This document shows positions 45,285 through 57,503 of a stretch of DNA of 64,000 bases, in pieces; position 1 is the first letter of the stretch; each line of letters opens with the position of its first letter. A program made the position numbers and the translations under genes. The stretch lies in contig CATIUR010000001.1 in the NCBI GenBank assembly GCA_949592205.1, positions 240,826,750 to 240,890,749 of the forward strand. The letters run 5' to 3'. A model generated the notes under the pieces. That model was not told where the DNA came from, searched no databases, and worked only from the letters and a program-made list of their open reading frames with translations. This DNA is from Helichrysum umbraculigerum. Its lineage: Eukaryota > Streptophyta > Magnoliopsida > Asterales > Asteraceae.

Positions 45285-45358
45285 ATAGAAGGCTCGAACC
45301 TTCGCTGTTTTATTGTGTGAAACATTGCTTTATAACCAATCACGCTAAATCAAACTTG
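45285..45358 (-). ncRNA. SINE / tRNA-derived fragment
   Basis: On the minus strand an A-box-like TAGCGTGATTGG (45336-45347) is followed about 35 nt later by a B-box GGTTCGAGCC (45291-45300), the spacing of an internal RNA polymerase III promoter. No clear full cloverleaf, so it is a SINE head or tRNA pseudogene rather than a working tRNA. Confidence 0.4.
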
Positions 45359-46068
45359 TTGCTAACATTTATTTTTCAATATATATATAACCGTTATATT
45401 AATTCTTAGAAAAACTCCTATTCTTTTCATTCCGTATAACTCTCAACTGGTTTTAATATTATAAGATAATAAAATATTATTCACTTCTATAATATAGTTT
45501 TGTACATAAAAAAGCGTCCTATAACTGTCCTACAATAAGACTCAGATATCAAGTATCATGTTAGACTCTACAATAATAAAGTATGGTTGATAAGCGTTTG
45601 TATAATTTAAAATAATACGAATCACGTATCAAACATTTTATTAAACTCTACAATAACAAGACTCTAGCAAATAAGCGTCCTATATACTCAATTTAATTAG
45701 TCTCACGTATTAAATGTCATTTAGGCTCTACAATAAAAAGACATTGACGAATAAGTGTCCTATAAACCTATATATCAAGTGTTCTATTAGGTTCTACAAT
45801 AAGGGGACACTGATGAAAAAGTGTCCTATAAGATTTAATGTAATGAGACTCATACTTAAAGTGTCCTATAAGGCTCCTTAATTATACGACCCTATGCAAA
45901 AAAAACATCCTATAAACATAATGTAATAGGACTAATAATAAGACGTCCTATCAGATATTATGATAAAATTAATAAAATATTATAGTGTCCTATTAAATGG
46001 TTTTTAGGACGCCACTGAAAAAGATGTACCAGAAAAGTGTCCTAATAGTCAATTTTTGTTGTAGTGAC

Positions 46069-47666
46069 GTTGGGTCGAATTGCTGAATGATTACGATTGT
46101 GAAATTAAGTACCATCCGGGCAAGGCTAATGTAGTAGCAGATGCCTTAAGTCGTAAAGAGAACGTTAAGCCTCGCAGAGTTCGAGCCTTAGTGTTAACAA
46201 TTCACTCGAATCTTATTACTCAAATTCGCGAAGCGCAACAATTAGCTTTCACCGCCGAACGCATGAAAGACGAATCCCTGAGAGGAATGGAGAAACAGCT
46301 TGAAACAAAAGAGAATGGAGTTTTATACTTCATGAATAGAATTTGGGTACCGAGCGACGATGAACTCCGTAAACTGATTTTGGACGAAGCTCACAAGTCC
46401 AACTACTCGATTCATCCTGGTGCAGATAAGATGTACCAAGATGTGAAAGGTTTTTATTGGTGGCCTAATATGAAGAGAGACATCGCTACTTATGTCAGCA
46501 AATGTCTAACTTGTTCAAAGGTCAAGGTTGAATATCAAAAACCTTCAGGACTTTTGCAACAACCAGTGATGCCACAATGGAAATGGGAACACATAACGAT
46601 GGATTTCATCACAAAGCTACCAAAGACATCAACTGGTGTTGATTCAATCTGGGTGATTGTCGATAGACTGACGAAATCAGCCCACTTCGTTGCTTTCAAA
46701 GAGACTGACAAACTTGAGAAACTGGCAAAGATCTATATCAAAGAAGTCGTTTCTCGGCACGGTGTGCCATTTTCAATTATATCTGATAGAGATAGCAGAT
46801 TCACATCTCGTTTCTGGCAAACGCTACAACAGGCTTTAGGTACTCGACTCGATATGAGTACGGCCTATCATCCGCAAACCGATGGCCAGAGTGAACGAAC
46901 GATACAAACGCTCGAAGATTTACTACGAGCTTGTGTGATTGACTTTGGAGGAAATTGGGATACTCATCTTCCATTAGCTGAGTTCTCCTACAACAATAGT
47001 TATCACACCAGTATACATATGGCACCGTTTGAAGCGTTGTATGGACGCAAGTGCAGATCTCCACTCTGTTGGGCAGAGTTGGATGATAGACAACTATCCG
47101 GACCCGAACTTGTCCAAGAAACCACAGACAAAATATCTCAAGTGCTTAATCGATTGAAAGCTGCAAGAGATAGACAAAAGAGTTACGCCGATAACCGCCG
47201 TAAACCTCTTGAGTTTCAAGTGGGAGATAAAGTTCTACTCAAAGTATCGCCTTGGAAAGGGATAGCACGTTTTGGCAAACGAGGAAAACTGAACCCACGA
47301 TATGTTGGACCTTTTGAGATCCTTGCTAGGATTGGTCCTGTTGCTTATAAACTCAAACTACCACAAGAGCTTAGTAGTATTCACGACACTTTTCATGTGT
47401 GTAATTTGAAGAAGTGTCTGTCCGACGAAACACTAATCATACCTCCTGACGAAGTCTTCATAAACTCAAAGCTTAACTTTGTGGAGGAACCAATCGAAAT
47501 AGCTGATACGAAAACACAAAGACTGAGAAACAAACGAATCAAACTCGTCAAGGTTCGATGGAATTCGAAGCATGGCCCAGAGTTTACTTGGGAACGTGAG
47601 GATGAGATAAGAAAGAAGTACCCTCACCTATTTGAACTAGCGAACCACACGAATAACTCAAATTAA
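46069..47666 (+). CDS. Gag-Pol of the large chromovirus-type element, part 2 (end of RNase H, integrase, chromodomain)
   Basis: It resumes in frame after the CACTA insertion with the RNase H connection (WVELLNDYDCEIKYHPGKANVVADALSRK region). The integrase zinc region follows (HKSNYSIHPGADKMY...CLTCSKVK). The DDE core has Asp in WEHITMDFITKLPK, Asp in IISDRDSRFTSRF and Glu in TDGQSERTIQTLED. A GKRGKLNPRYVGPFEI motif comes next. The C-terminal part (from about FVEEPIEIADTK to TWEREDEIRKKYPHLF) resembles the chromodomain of chromoviruses, which guides insertion to certain chromatin. The end is at 47666, 34 bp before the 3' LTR. Confidence 0.93.
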
Positions 47667-47686
47667 ATCTCGGGACGAGATTTCGC

Positions 47687-47700
47687 TAACAGGGGGAGAA
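47687..47700 (+). promoter_or_regulatory. Polypurine tract of the large chromovirus-type element
   Basis: CAGGGGGAGAA directly before the 3' LTR start at 47701; primer for plus-strand synthesis. Confidence 0.9.
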
Positions 47701-49652
47701 TGTGACAATCCTCCAATTAGGGTATTTACTTAGCCTTATTTCATGCATTACCTAGAGTAATTCCCTGATTAAGTGAATTCAAACTATTTTGTGTATAAGT
47801 TCTGTGTAACTTACTATGTGTTATGTGATGTATTTGATAGTAGTTATATGTGAATATATATAATTACTTATGAAATAAATATATCAAACTCTACGAATAG
47901 AAAGTAATAACGTTAGTGATACAAAATAATTAATAATTCGAAAATTATTAATTACAACTACTAGTAAATTATATTATTGATATAATATAACAAATTATAC
48001 GTTTTATATTAAACGTATTAAACCGCGAATAATAAAGTTCCAAAATGAACTTCGAAAATACTTTTGAATAATTTTTAGTTTGAAATTATTATATAGAAGT
48101 ATTACAACGAAAAGAAAACGAAAAATGTAGACGATTTTGGTTACGCGTTACACGAACAGAAACAATTTTAAAACGCGCCTAGAGGTTCCAAATAATAAAA
48201 GTATTATTTCGTAAGCTACTGTTTTAATGTGTAGAACATTACCTCAAAATATGATTTCCGAATTTAACTGAAATCTGGCACGCGTTTTCAACGATACAGT
48301 ACTTTTACTGTAAACAATTTTAATGATACTTGTAATAAAGTATTTCACATTTCGATTTCTAAGTTCTAAATCTGAGATTTAGAGAAACATAACGCAAAAT
48401 TTTATTATGAATAAAGTACCACAAATTATATCCGCACACGAAATTAACGGGCTAAAAACTACCAATAACACACATTCAAAAATATCTGCTCGACATTTTA
48501 TACTCCCTCCATACCTCAGTTGAAATTTGGAACCAAAATCCTTCTTTATACTCTTCACCTCCTTCTCCAATAATTCACTTCACCAACAATCTTCTTCTTC
48601 TTCATTTTTGTGCGTGTGTGTGTGTACTGGAACAAGTAGAAGCAGGAAGAAAGCAACACCATAATCACTTCACCATCTTCATCTTTAAACATCCATTTCA
48701 AACCTTCAAATCAAACACAAACAAAATGGTTTCTTGATCATCATCATCGTTCGAGATCATCTACAACATCAGAAATCATCATCATCTTCATCTAAATCAT
48801 TGTGAGGAACATTTTAACCCTTTTCTTCATTTATATTATTTTCTTAAATTTATGATTTTGATGATTATTGTTGTTATAAACTTGTTAAAATGCGTTACAA
48901 TAGGTTTATATAACATGTTAAGGTGTTTGAGCATGTTAAAATCGGATATATATATATAAACCCGTACGTATTTGTCGTAACAGAGAACGAACCAGAACCT
49001 GCAAAATCATTGAATCCGGCGGATTCAAGCGAATCCGGCGGATTCCCAGCCGAAACTCAGATGAATCCGGCGTATTCACGGGAATACGGCGGATTCCCAT
49101 TTCTAAACCAGTCGAATACGGCGTATTCCTTCGAATACGGCGTATTCCCCGTTTTTACTCATAAACGATTCTGAAAAACTAGTTGAATACGGCGTATTCA
49201 TAAGAATACGGCGTATTCCCACCTTCGACCGCATACAAACCTTCGGCTAAAACGATGAACGAGTAAAAGACACGTTTGATCCGGCGGATCATCGGTGATC
49301 CGGTGGATCCTCCTAAACTCGAATGTATACGGCGTATTCACCAGAATACGGCGTATTCCCCTATTTTCGAATGAATACGGCGTATTCACCAGAATACGGC
49401 GTATTCCCCTGATTTGGACTGAATCCTGCGTATTCACCAGAATACGGCGTATTCACCCTTTTTGGTCCAGTCACTGACTTTTGCATTGGTAATATAATGT
49501 ACAAACAAATAAATGGATCGAGACTTATTACTTGACTAATATTGCAACAACGAGACATTATAATAATATGGACACGACTATGAGACATAATTTTATCCGC
49601 GACATAATTTATTACGGACAATTAGAACGCGACAAAACTTAATATGATAACA

Positions 49653-49716
<64 letters not shown>

Positions 49717-51695
49717 TAACGGACAATGTATATATACAACGAGACGTATAAATGGAACGATTTAACTTATCTAGTACAAACAATATACGACAAACATAAA
49801 CGATGTAACAAAGTTATTTTGATAACTATTATATTTATGTTTTGAAAACATAAACGACGACAAAGACAACTACATCTATATCTATATACATACACTTGAC
49901 ATTTATGATATATGTATATATTGACATTAACAATGACGACAACTAATATATATATTAGAATATATATATATTCAACTAATATGTATATAAATATACATAC
50001 TTGAACTCAATGACTAATTGAAACGCAAACCTCACCAGCAACTGAAATATTATAAACTTTACAACTTAACAAATAATCCATATACTTATACAAGTATTAT
50101 TATGTACGTCTAGGTATTTGAGGACGCACTTGGATTGTTTGCTAGCTATTTTTGCTGAAGACTTGCTACAAGTGAGTTCACAGCCCCTCCCTTTTACTTG
50201 TTTTAAATGCTTTTAAAACCAGGGGTGGAAAACATAGAACAATGTGAGATAACATGCTATATGCTTTAATGTATTGCGCTGCATGCTATTATGTGAAATT
50301 GAATAACATGATTTCTTTCACACGATCAAACTTGAACTATTTCTATAAAATGTTTTCATATTGAATTAACTTGAATTAATTATATGAAACGTTTTCACAA
50401 CATTTTGGGAATAAGACAGCAGATCTTGGTACGATCCTAGGTTTACGTGAGGTAGTTGTAGTGCACATAAGTCCCAGTGCTTACAGCCTATAACCATTAG
50501 CTAGGTGACTCTAGCCACTGAGTATACAGATAGTACTATCGATTTGACAACCCTCCCAGGATATTACTCGTTGGTCATTCCAACCACATCGACGATAGTC
50601 GTAATGAGGAGTGTATACTTACCGTGTTACTGAGGCAAAAACAAAACAACTAGTCGTGGTTTGGTTATAGTACTAGTGTCGTTACTTTAACTCTAAAGGT
50701 TTAGCTCACCTTGGAGGGATTATAGTCTATATTTCCCACTCAACTATACGAAACTAAACAACTAAATAACAACTTGGTTTGGGAAGGGTATTCCCTGTGA
50801 TGACTAATAGGACAGGTGTTCCTTGAGAGATTATTACTAGGAAACGTTTACCTTAAATGGTTGAACTTGGTTTCCCACAAAAACAACTATTCATAGGAAA
50901 TGTTTACTTAAATGTTAAACCTGTGTTTTCCTACAATAACTATTCTGGAATGTTTACCTTATTGTTAAACTTGAGTTCCTGTTAACTATCTGTTGGAAAA
51001 TGTTTGCTTGACTGCTAAACCTGATTTTCCTTAACTATTGAAATGGATATGTTTACTTAATTGATAAACCTGTATATCCTGCAACTATTTGTTAGGAAAT
51101 GTTTTCTTTTATTAGAATACTTGTGTTTCCTACACTGCAATTATAAATGTAAGAATGACATTCTTACATAATTAGGAAATGTTTTCTTTTATTAGAATAC
51201 TTGTGTTTCCTACTTACATATAAATATTATGTTTGTGTACATGAATGATTTATACAAAAACTAAAACCTGTGAATTCACTCAACATTCAATGTTGACAGT
51301 TTACTATGTTTTTCAGGGAATTAGGACTCAGGTACTCCTGCATGCATAAAGGACGTAGGCAACCTGACTTTTTATGATGCCACTTTTGGGACACTTGGAT
51401 TTCCTTTGTATTATCAATCTGATTGGTTATACTTATGAAATCCCTCTTTATTAAACTTGTATTTTCAAATACTTAAGTTGTCTTTGACAACCATACTTAT
51501 GTACGACTTTATAAGTCGAATCTTTTGTAATAACTTTAAACTTATGGCATCTTAAATATATTATGCTCTGTATGATCATATGCTCTGACATCGTGAATGC
51601 ACTATCGAATCTGTCCGCCCCCAACGCTTAACATTTATTGAAAAAGCTTCCGCTAAACTATTAATAAACGCGATTACCGATTTGGGGGTGTGACA
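47701..51695 (+). repeat. 3' LTR of the large chromovirus-type element
   Basis: 3995 bp, nearly identical to 32061-36037. The paired-palindrome array is at 49012-49454 with the same sixteen units and 19-bp offsets; the second hairpin array is at 50840-51210. The TA tract (about 49656-49715) is longer than in the 5' LTR and accounts for most of the length difference. Confidence 0.92.
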
Positions 51696-52038
51696 GTTAT
51701 GCACAAAGTTGTTATGCTAAGTTGGACTGTTGTTTATTGATTTACTCACTTAGCTTTACGCTAATCCCCCACATTAACACTTCTTGCAGGATTGATTATA
51801 ATAAGGGTGGGCAAGAAGATGACACTGGAATGGAATGTTTGACAAATGAGCGTTTACTCTAATCTTAAGTTGATAAAATCAATGTGTTTTTGGAAGTATA
51901 TAACACCTATGTTGTAATGTTTGAGGTTGAAGAAAACTAATTTATGTACATTTTAAATGATATATGTTTTAAATATACGCTTCCGAGTCACAATTATTAT
52001 TATAATTGTTTAATTGAAATGAGGGGTGTTATAATTCA

Positions 52039-52613
52039 ACCCCCCTTCTACAATTAAACTTTACAAATTGTGATTCCAATTCACTAACAAATAGTGAATT
52101 AGGGACTCGCACATGGGGATAACCAAAACCCGCAAATAAATCCATAAAAAACCGATGGATAATACTAATTGGGTACCCAGTGGATATTGGGTCGGGGTAT
52201 GGTTACGAATATTCTAAAACGGGTATCGGTACAGGTACACTAAAACCCGCTCGAACCCGACGCGTTGCTATTTCTAATCCAAAAATGGGAAATTAGAAAT
52301 TGATAAAAACAATTTTTTTTTAATGTGATCGTGTAGGATTTTAGATCATTGGGTGATGGAATGAAGCCATTAATTTTTTGAAACTGAAAGTAACTTATCG
52401 GAACCTTTTTCAGAAAAAAAATATGAAGATTGTAGATAGAGTTTGAATTATGAAATTAATAATGTAGCTATTAAATTAAATTTTTTATAAAATATTTGGA
52501 GGAATGATTTACAACTAAAGAAGAAACAAAGGATTCATGTTGTAAATATAAAAGGGTGTATATTGTAAATATAGAAGGGTATATTAGTCCTTTAATCACA
52601 TAAAAATAGGATT
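52039..52613. other. Intergenic gap between solo LTRs, no gene seen
   Basis: About 575 bp, AT-rich, with a GGGTA/TACCC-rich patch (52105-52265) resembling that at 26470-26605. No ORF or termini identified. Confidence 0.4.
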
Positions 52614-52996
52614 AAGTATGCCGCACTACCAAATTTACAGTGCGGAAGCGAATCGGGTCGGGACGCAAATAATCAGGTAATCAAGCACAAAGGTACAATG
52701 AACGACTCTATATGAGACGTTTGAAAATACATTACATAAAACATTAAGTTTTATAAAACAACTGAAGTTCGCAAAGTGATTCTAAAGATTTCTATACATA
52801 ACTAGTAATACAAAAGTAATGCAAAGAAATCTTCATAAAGTAGTAGCATGCGTACCTGAGAATACACACTAAAAATGGTCAGCTATAAAGCTGGTGAGTT
52901 AATAAGTTTTATCAGAAAAGTAATAGCACATGAGTTATGAGTTTCAAAGCATTTCTTGACAATGTTGTAAAATCAGTGAAAGATTTATTGAAATCC

Positions 52997-53146
52997 TCAG
53001 TATTCTTGTATTTCTTAAGCTATAGTAGTCTTGCATTCTTAGCCATAGTAGTCTTGTATTCTATCCTCAATTATTCTTGTATTCTTAGATAGTAATCTAC
53101 AGATTTCTTGTATTCTTGTAATCTTAGTCTATAGTAATCTAGTGTT
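52997..53146. repeat. Imperfect tandem repeats in the solo LTR
   Basis: About four copies of a 35-40 bp unit containing TTCTTGTATTCTTAG and CTATAGTA(A/G)TCT. Confidence 0.65.
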
Positions 53147-53671
53147 ATTGAAATCATATAAAGGTATTCACACTATTTCTTGTACACATGAGAGTTCACA
53201 CATTGGAAAGCTAGATCAAATTCACATCATATAAAAGTTGCTGAAGTATAAATCTAGTGTACATGTAGTAAACAGTTAATGCGATATCAGTAATAGTTTT
53301 CAATAAACAAAAGTTTATAAAAATAATGTGCATGCATTCTCACCCCAAAAAAAGTAAAACAGTTGAAAGAGTGGGGCTATGAACTCACATGTGGGTGCTA
53401 GCGTTCCTAAAGTACGTGTGTTGTCCAATAGTAACCTCCTAGCGTCCTAAACGCGTAAGGTTATATGTATAAGTATGTGACTAATCAGTCGGTCTAAAAT
53501 AATTGTCCACTCAACGAGTTATGTCCAAATATTCGTTGGTTGTTTAATGTTTAGAAAATCGTGTACGGCCCGTTGGTGATGGTTTGTAATAATAATAATC
53601 CCAAGTGTTATTATTATATGTTTCGTTGTATACTCATAAAAGGATATATGTATGTGAAATTTATGTATATG

Positions 53672-53729
<58 letters not shown>

Positions 53730-53732
53730 ATC

Positions 53733-53965
53733 GATGTCCGAAAGTATATGAATATACGTATATATGTCCGAAAGTATGTCATCCGAATGTATATATATGT
53801 TTTTATCCGAAAGTTGGAGTCTGAAAGTGTAAATATTCAAAGTTTAGGGTCAAAAACACTATTTATCCGAAAGTCAACGAAAGTCAACTTTGAAAGTTGA
53901 CTTTCGGAGTCAAAATCCGAAACTTACCCAAAAATCCGAAAGTCAAACTTTCGGAGTAAAAGTCA
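53733..53965 (-). repeat. CCGAAAGT / ACTTTCGG dyad cluster in the solo LTR
   Basis: At least six CCGAAAGT motifs and two of its complement ACTTTCGG. Two make good hairpins: CCGAAAGT-CAA-ACTTTCGG near 53936, and a longer one near 53869-53908 with 12-nt outer arms CCGAAAGTCAAC / GTTGACTTTCGG. Less regular than the other arrays, but at an equivalent place in the LTR. Confidence 0.6.
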
Positions 53966-55320
53966 GTTCGATTTTGTGATTTTTATTTGACTAAGCAAAC
54001 GTTGTCTAAAAATCCCGAAAAAAATCACGAGTGTTCCCCTATGTCTCAGCTACTTCCTGTATTTTTTTATGAATTTTGGATAAGTATAAGTGGGTCAAAA
54101 ATTCGTGAAGTCACCTGTGCACAGCAGCTACTTCTATCGACACATGCGCACAAATCAGTTTATATCTCGATTTCGATGTATTTTCAGGAGACGAGTTCTA
54201 AACGAAAGTTGTAGATAACAAAAATACCAAACTTTTGCAAGTGGTTTAATGCGTTAATCTTATGTTTTCGATTTTATATAATTTTTCTACCCAACCTATG
54301 TTTTCTGCCCAGAAAACTGTTTTGATATTCATGTTTGAAAACGAGTTTTGTTATAGTTTTTGGACATTTTCAAGTTGAGTGAGCATGATAACATGTAGAT
54401 AAACATATAACAAGTAGTTTAGATGAGTTTAAGTTCTTACAATGGTTGATCGAAGAAACGGAAAAGATAGAAACGAAGCTCGCGTTGTGGTGATCGTTTT
54501 TGCTCCACACTACCTTGCGATTTGATGAGGTTTTAGAGGGTGTTTTTAGTGATGATGGTGGCGGTTTGGAGATGGTAGAGAAGAGAGAGGAACCGAGGTG
54601 GAGAGAGAGACATAGAGAGAGAGGAAAGGTGGTGGTAGAATGAGGAAATGATGGATGATGTTTATTGATATTGTCAACAACAAGATCCACAAAAGAGGAG
54701 AGGGCATGGGATGGTCTTGACCAGCCTTCGGTGGGTCCCACACCCCATGTGGGTGTGTTTAATTGTTCCTCAAATTTACGCTCCGTGCGGTGTTCACCCG
54801 GTCGTTTCGTCATTCGTTTAGTCGTTATACGTTATATATAATATGTTTCGATAACGTTCTAAAACTCGATATTTTTAATGAATGTTTTACCCAATATAAT
54901 ATATTTTAGGTTACTAAAATATAATTCGGGTTTTCGTTTGGTCGTCGGTTGTGAATCGCGTGTTTATTCGAATTGTGTAACGTTTTTAAACGTGATATTT
55001 GTTCGCGTGTAATCGCGATATTTTTACTTGAAGTATTTAATCAAAATACTTAGTTTTGAGTTATAAAAATATAACTTTTACTTGCTTCGTCTGTCGGGCG
55101 CGTTTCGCGAGTTTTCGTCATGTTCGGTCACGTTTTAAGCAAAACGTACGTTTCGTTATATTATAAACATAATATGAAGTAATTATCAATGTTATTAAAT
55201 AATTTCATATTATTTAATAAGTGTTTCACCAACGTCCGTATTTTTGTGTTGTCAGATATTTATCTGACGCGAAATTGTACGATTTGAACGAATCGTATAC
55301 GTGTCTATATATATATAATC

Positions 55321-55322
<2 letters not shown>

Positions 55323-55387
<65 letters not shown>
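55323..55387. repeat. (TA)n microsatellite in the solo LTR
   Basis: More than 30 TA units near the start (minus strand) of the 52619-55483 LTR. ORFs across it are artefacts. Confidence 0.9.
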
Positions 55388-55390
<3 letters not shown>

Positions 55391-55488
55391 TAGTTACTGT
55401 ACTTATTCCTATTTCGTACTAAATACGCGTAATAATCACATAATTAGGCACATTAATGACGTCCTAATTTAGCGGGTGTCACAAAGTA

Positions 55489-57245
55489 TGTCATTGATAA
55501 AATTAAGGGTTACATATATATTGTTGATCATCATCTAATAGCTATTATTCTTTCATGATTTTTCTTTTAATTAATAAGATAGATCCTTGTTTGGCATAAA
55601 AACAGAAATAGGGATTCTATAAAAAAAAAAATCCTCTAAACTAGAACTCCTAAAAGTAGTTTCTTCAAATAATCTCCACCCCTTTATTATTAAATTACTA
55701 TATTATCCTTCTTATAATTATTAAAAGTTTAAAATTTTATAACATCATTCCCATTGGTGTCATTTTACATTTATAAGTTGCTAGTTTGCCAAACGTTTAT
55801 TAAAAAATAAAAATGACAGTTCCAGCCCCAAATAAAAACTCCATCTCCAGCTAGTTTTACCAAACACACCCATAAATCCATGATACGGATTACTAAACTC
55901 CAAAAACAAATAAAAATAAACATGGGTATTATTAAGTATCAAAGTTTTAACATTATTTTTTTAATCATTTAAGTTTTTTTCTAATGATTTAATCATTTAA
56001 GTTTAAAAAATTTTGTGGTTTAACCTTTTAAGTTTATATTCACTTTTTATAATTCAAAACTTTAATGTTTTAATCACTAAACTTTATTTTCTATAATGCT
56101 TTGCCTTTCTAAGTTTATCTGGTTTAAGCATCTAACTTTCAAATGATGGTTTTGAAACTTAAAAAATTAAATCATGAGAAAAAAATTTAAATGGTTGAAA
56201 AAAACTTAAAGAATTAAGCCATTATTAAACAAAAAATAAATAAACGAAAGTTTAACTTATAAAAAAAAAGAAAAAAAGAAAAAAAAAACCCACAATTTTT
56301 CCTAAAGAGTTGTATACATTATCTTCTTCCCGTTTTTTCAAACAGTCTATGTTCTTCCCTTCTTCGGTTTCAAAGACACTCAACAACAAAAGAATAACAA
56401 GAAAAACGGAATGAGTCCGTCATAATCCATTGTGGCCCGTCATGTTTGGTGAGGCGGTCCACGACAACGTGTCATTCACAATTATATATCGTGAACTGTC
56501 GTAGATCCAAAACAGAACCGAGGATAGACTTTTGTAAGTGGTCTTACTAGCAATTGCATAAAATAGGTAGTAATCAAGTATGGAGGGGGAAACGGAAAAA
56601 GGGTAATAATGGAATACTTTGACTAGCCAGGTTTTGAGAAGATATAAAGTTAAAAGTTCTAACCAATGACAAGATTTATAGGTCCCTTTTATTTTCCAAC
56701 TTCATACGATAAAAAGCCACTTTAGTCGACATCATCAGAAAGGATGCACGGCTTGAAACTTGTCCCTCTTTCCATCATATGGAAAGTAACCTTTTTATTA
56801 TTGGTTTTGTTAAGAAATTTAGTTTTTCATAAATAATAATTTATACTTCAAATAATGTTTAAAGGGTCAAATCACCGTTAAAAAGGAATTGAATATATTT
56901 TGAAGTACGTACGCCTGACTATCGAGTGACGTATCTGAATGTTATATTGAAGGGTTAATTATTAATAAAAACTCGTTGAAGGACCCATGACAACACGGGT
57001 TTGATAAATAATCCTATATTATTAAATTATTTTGATATTTTTTTAACTATAATGAATTTGGAAAATAACATACTAAATCGGATATATCAGAAATACAACA
57101 TAAGTTACGACGTATACAAACACCCATACACATTAATGAAAAGATTGCGTGCAGTTCACTCATTTAATAGCATCACAACTTTGTACATGAACTTGAAAGC
57201 TTACAAAACCTAAGGAGTCATGGAAGAAATTTATTGTATGTCATG
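55489..57245. other. Intergenic region with a foldback segment, no gene seen
   Basis: AT-rich. 55945-56260 is loosely self-complementary (AATCATTTAAGTTT on the left, AAACTTAAAAAATTAAATCA on the right), probably an old foldback MITE. 55583-55872 has ends with TTGTTTGGCA / TTTTACCAAACA that could be another MITE, but without a clear TSD. Confidence 0.35.
56971..57010 (-). mobile_element. Helitron 3' terminus, inverted
   Basis: On the minus strand the sequence ends ...GGGTCCTTCAACGAG, close to the end of the 5500-6836 Helitron (GGGTCCTTCAACTAG). A similar CCCGTGTTGTCATGGG hairpin precedes it. The 5' end was not found. The flank GAAGGGTTAATTATTAATAAAAA just left recurs near 57817-57841. Confidence 0.5.
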
Positions 57246-57247
57246 TA

Positions 57248-57501
57248 CTCCCTCCGTCCCATTTCTATTGTCCATTATTTCCATTTTGGGGTGTACCAAA
57301 TTAATTGTCCACTTCCATAAATAGAAAGTTTAAGGAAATAAAGTTCTTTTTTACCCCTAGTGTATATATATAAGACAAAAAAAATAGGTAAAAAGTAGAG
57401 GGTAAAACTGTCATTTTATCAAAAAGTAAGAGAGAGATAGTTATATTTTCTTAAACTGCGTGTCTTTTTGTCTGGTAACAATAAAATTGGGACGGAGGGA
57501 G
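57248..57501. mobile_element. Stowaway MITE
   Basis: CTCCCTCCGTCCC at the left and GGGACGGAGGGAG at the right, a perfect 13-bp inverted repeat, flanked by TA (57246-57247 and 57502-57503). 254 bp, non-coding; the classic plant Stowaway (mariner-derived) form. Confidence 0.95.
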
Positions 57502-57503
57502 TA

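Larger units (their letters stand above)
40345..46066. mobile_element. CACTA (En/Spm-type) DNA transposon, non-autonomous
   Basis: Starts CACTACAACAAAA and ends TTTTTGTTGTAGTG, inverted repeats of the CACTA superfamily. AC flanks both ends (40343-40344 and 46067-46068); CACTA elements usually duplicate 3 bp, so one base may have been lost. Both subterminal zones (40380-40640 and 45490-46050) are full of GTGTCCTATAA-like motifs in both orientations, the expected transposase-binding array. No transposase ORF is present. The 5.7-kb interior holds a hAT MITE, a foldback element in TA repeats, a SINE-like piece and a short coding-like ORF; the rest is AT-rich. Confidence 0.92.
32061..51695 (+). 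mobile_element. Large Ty3/gypsy chromovirus-type (Tekay/Del-like) LTR retrotransposon
   Basis: 19,635 bp including a 5.7-kb CACTA insertion. LTRs are 3977 and 3995 bp; GTTAT is duplicated at 32056-32060 and 51696-51700. Order: 5' LTR, tRNA-Met primer site, an extra ORF (36190), gag-pol (37374-47666, split), polypurine tract, 3' LTR. The LTRs differ by only a handful of substitutions that I could spot (near 32847, 33017, 33337, 33685, 33722) plus TA-repeat lengths, so it inserted recently. The LTRs make up about 58% of the element without the CACTA insertion. Confidence 0.92.
30235..52033 (+). mobile_element. Solo LTR split by the 19.6-kb chromovirus-type element
   Basis: The pieces are 30235-32060 and 51701-52033, about 2.16 kb together. 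It starts TGTAACATCC and ends GGGGTGTTATA, with ATTCA duplicated at 30230-30234 and 52034-52038; the final CA has become TA. The first 200 bp resemble the LTR of the gag-only element at 59605 (read on the minus strand), including AGTTGACGGTAAAATAAAA and GTTCCAGACAATAG. The left piece (30240-32060) has no gene and no clear hairpin array. Confidence 0.8.
52619..55483 (-). mobile_element. Solo LTR, Ty3/gypsy Tekay-like ends
   Basis: On the minus strand it runs from TGTGACACCCGCTAAATTAGG-like sequence to AATTTGGTAGTGCGGCA. AAGTA is duplicated at 52614-52618 and 55484-55488. 2865 bp, with no internal region. It contains a pyrimidine-rich leader-like tract (minus strand, 54655-54590), a dyad-rich zone (53733-53965), a (CA)n(TA)n run (53674-53728) and a (TA)n run (55323-55387). 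Related to the solo LTR at 27340-29719. Confidence 0.88.

Noticed and set aside
45285..45358. A working tRNA gene
   Set aside because: A and B boxes are recognisable but a full cloverleaf is not evident; kept only as a SINE/tRNA-derived fragment.
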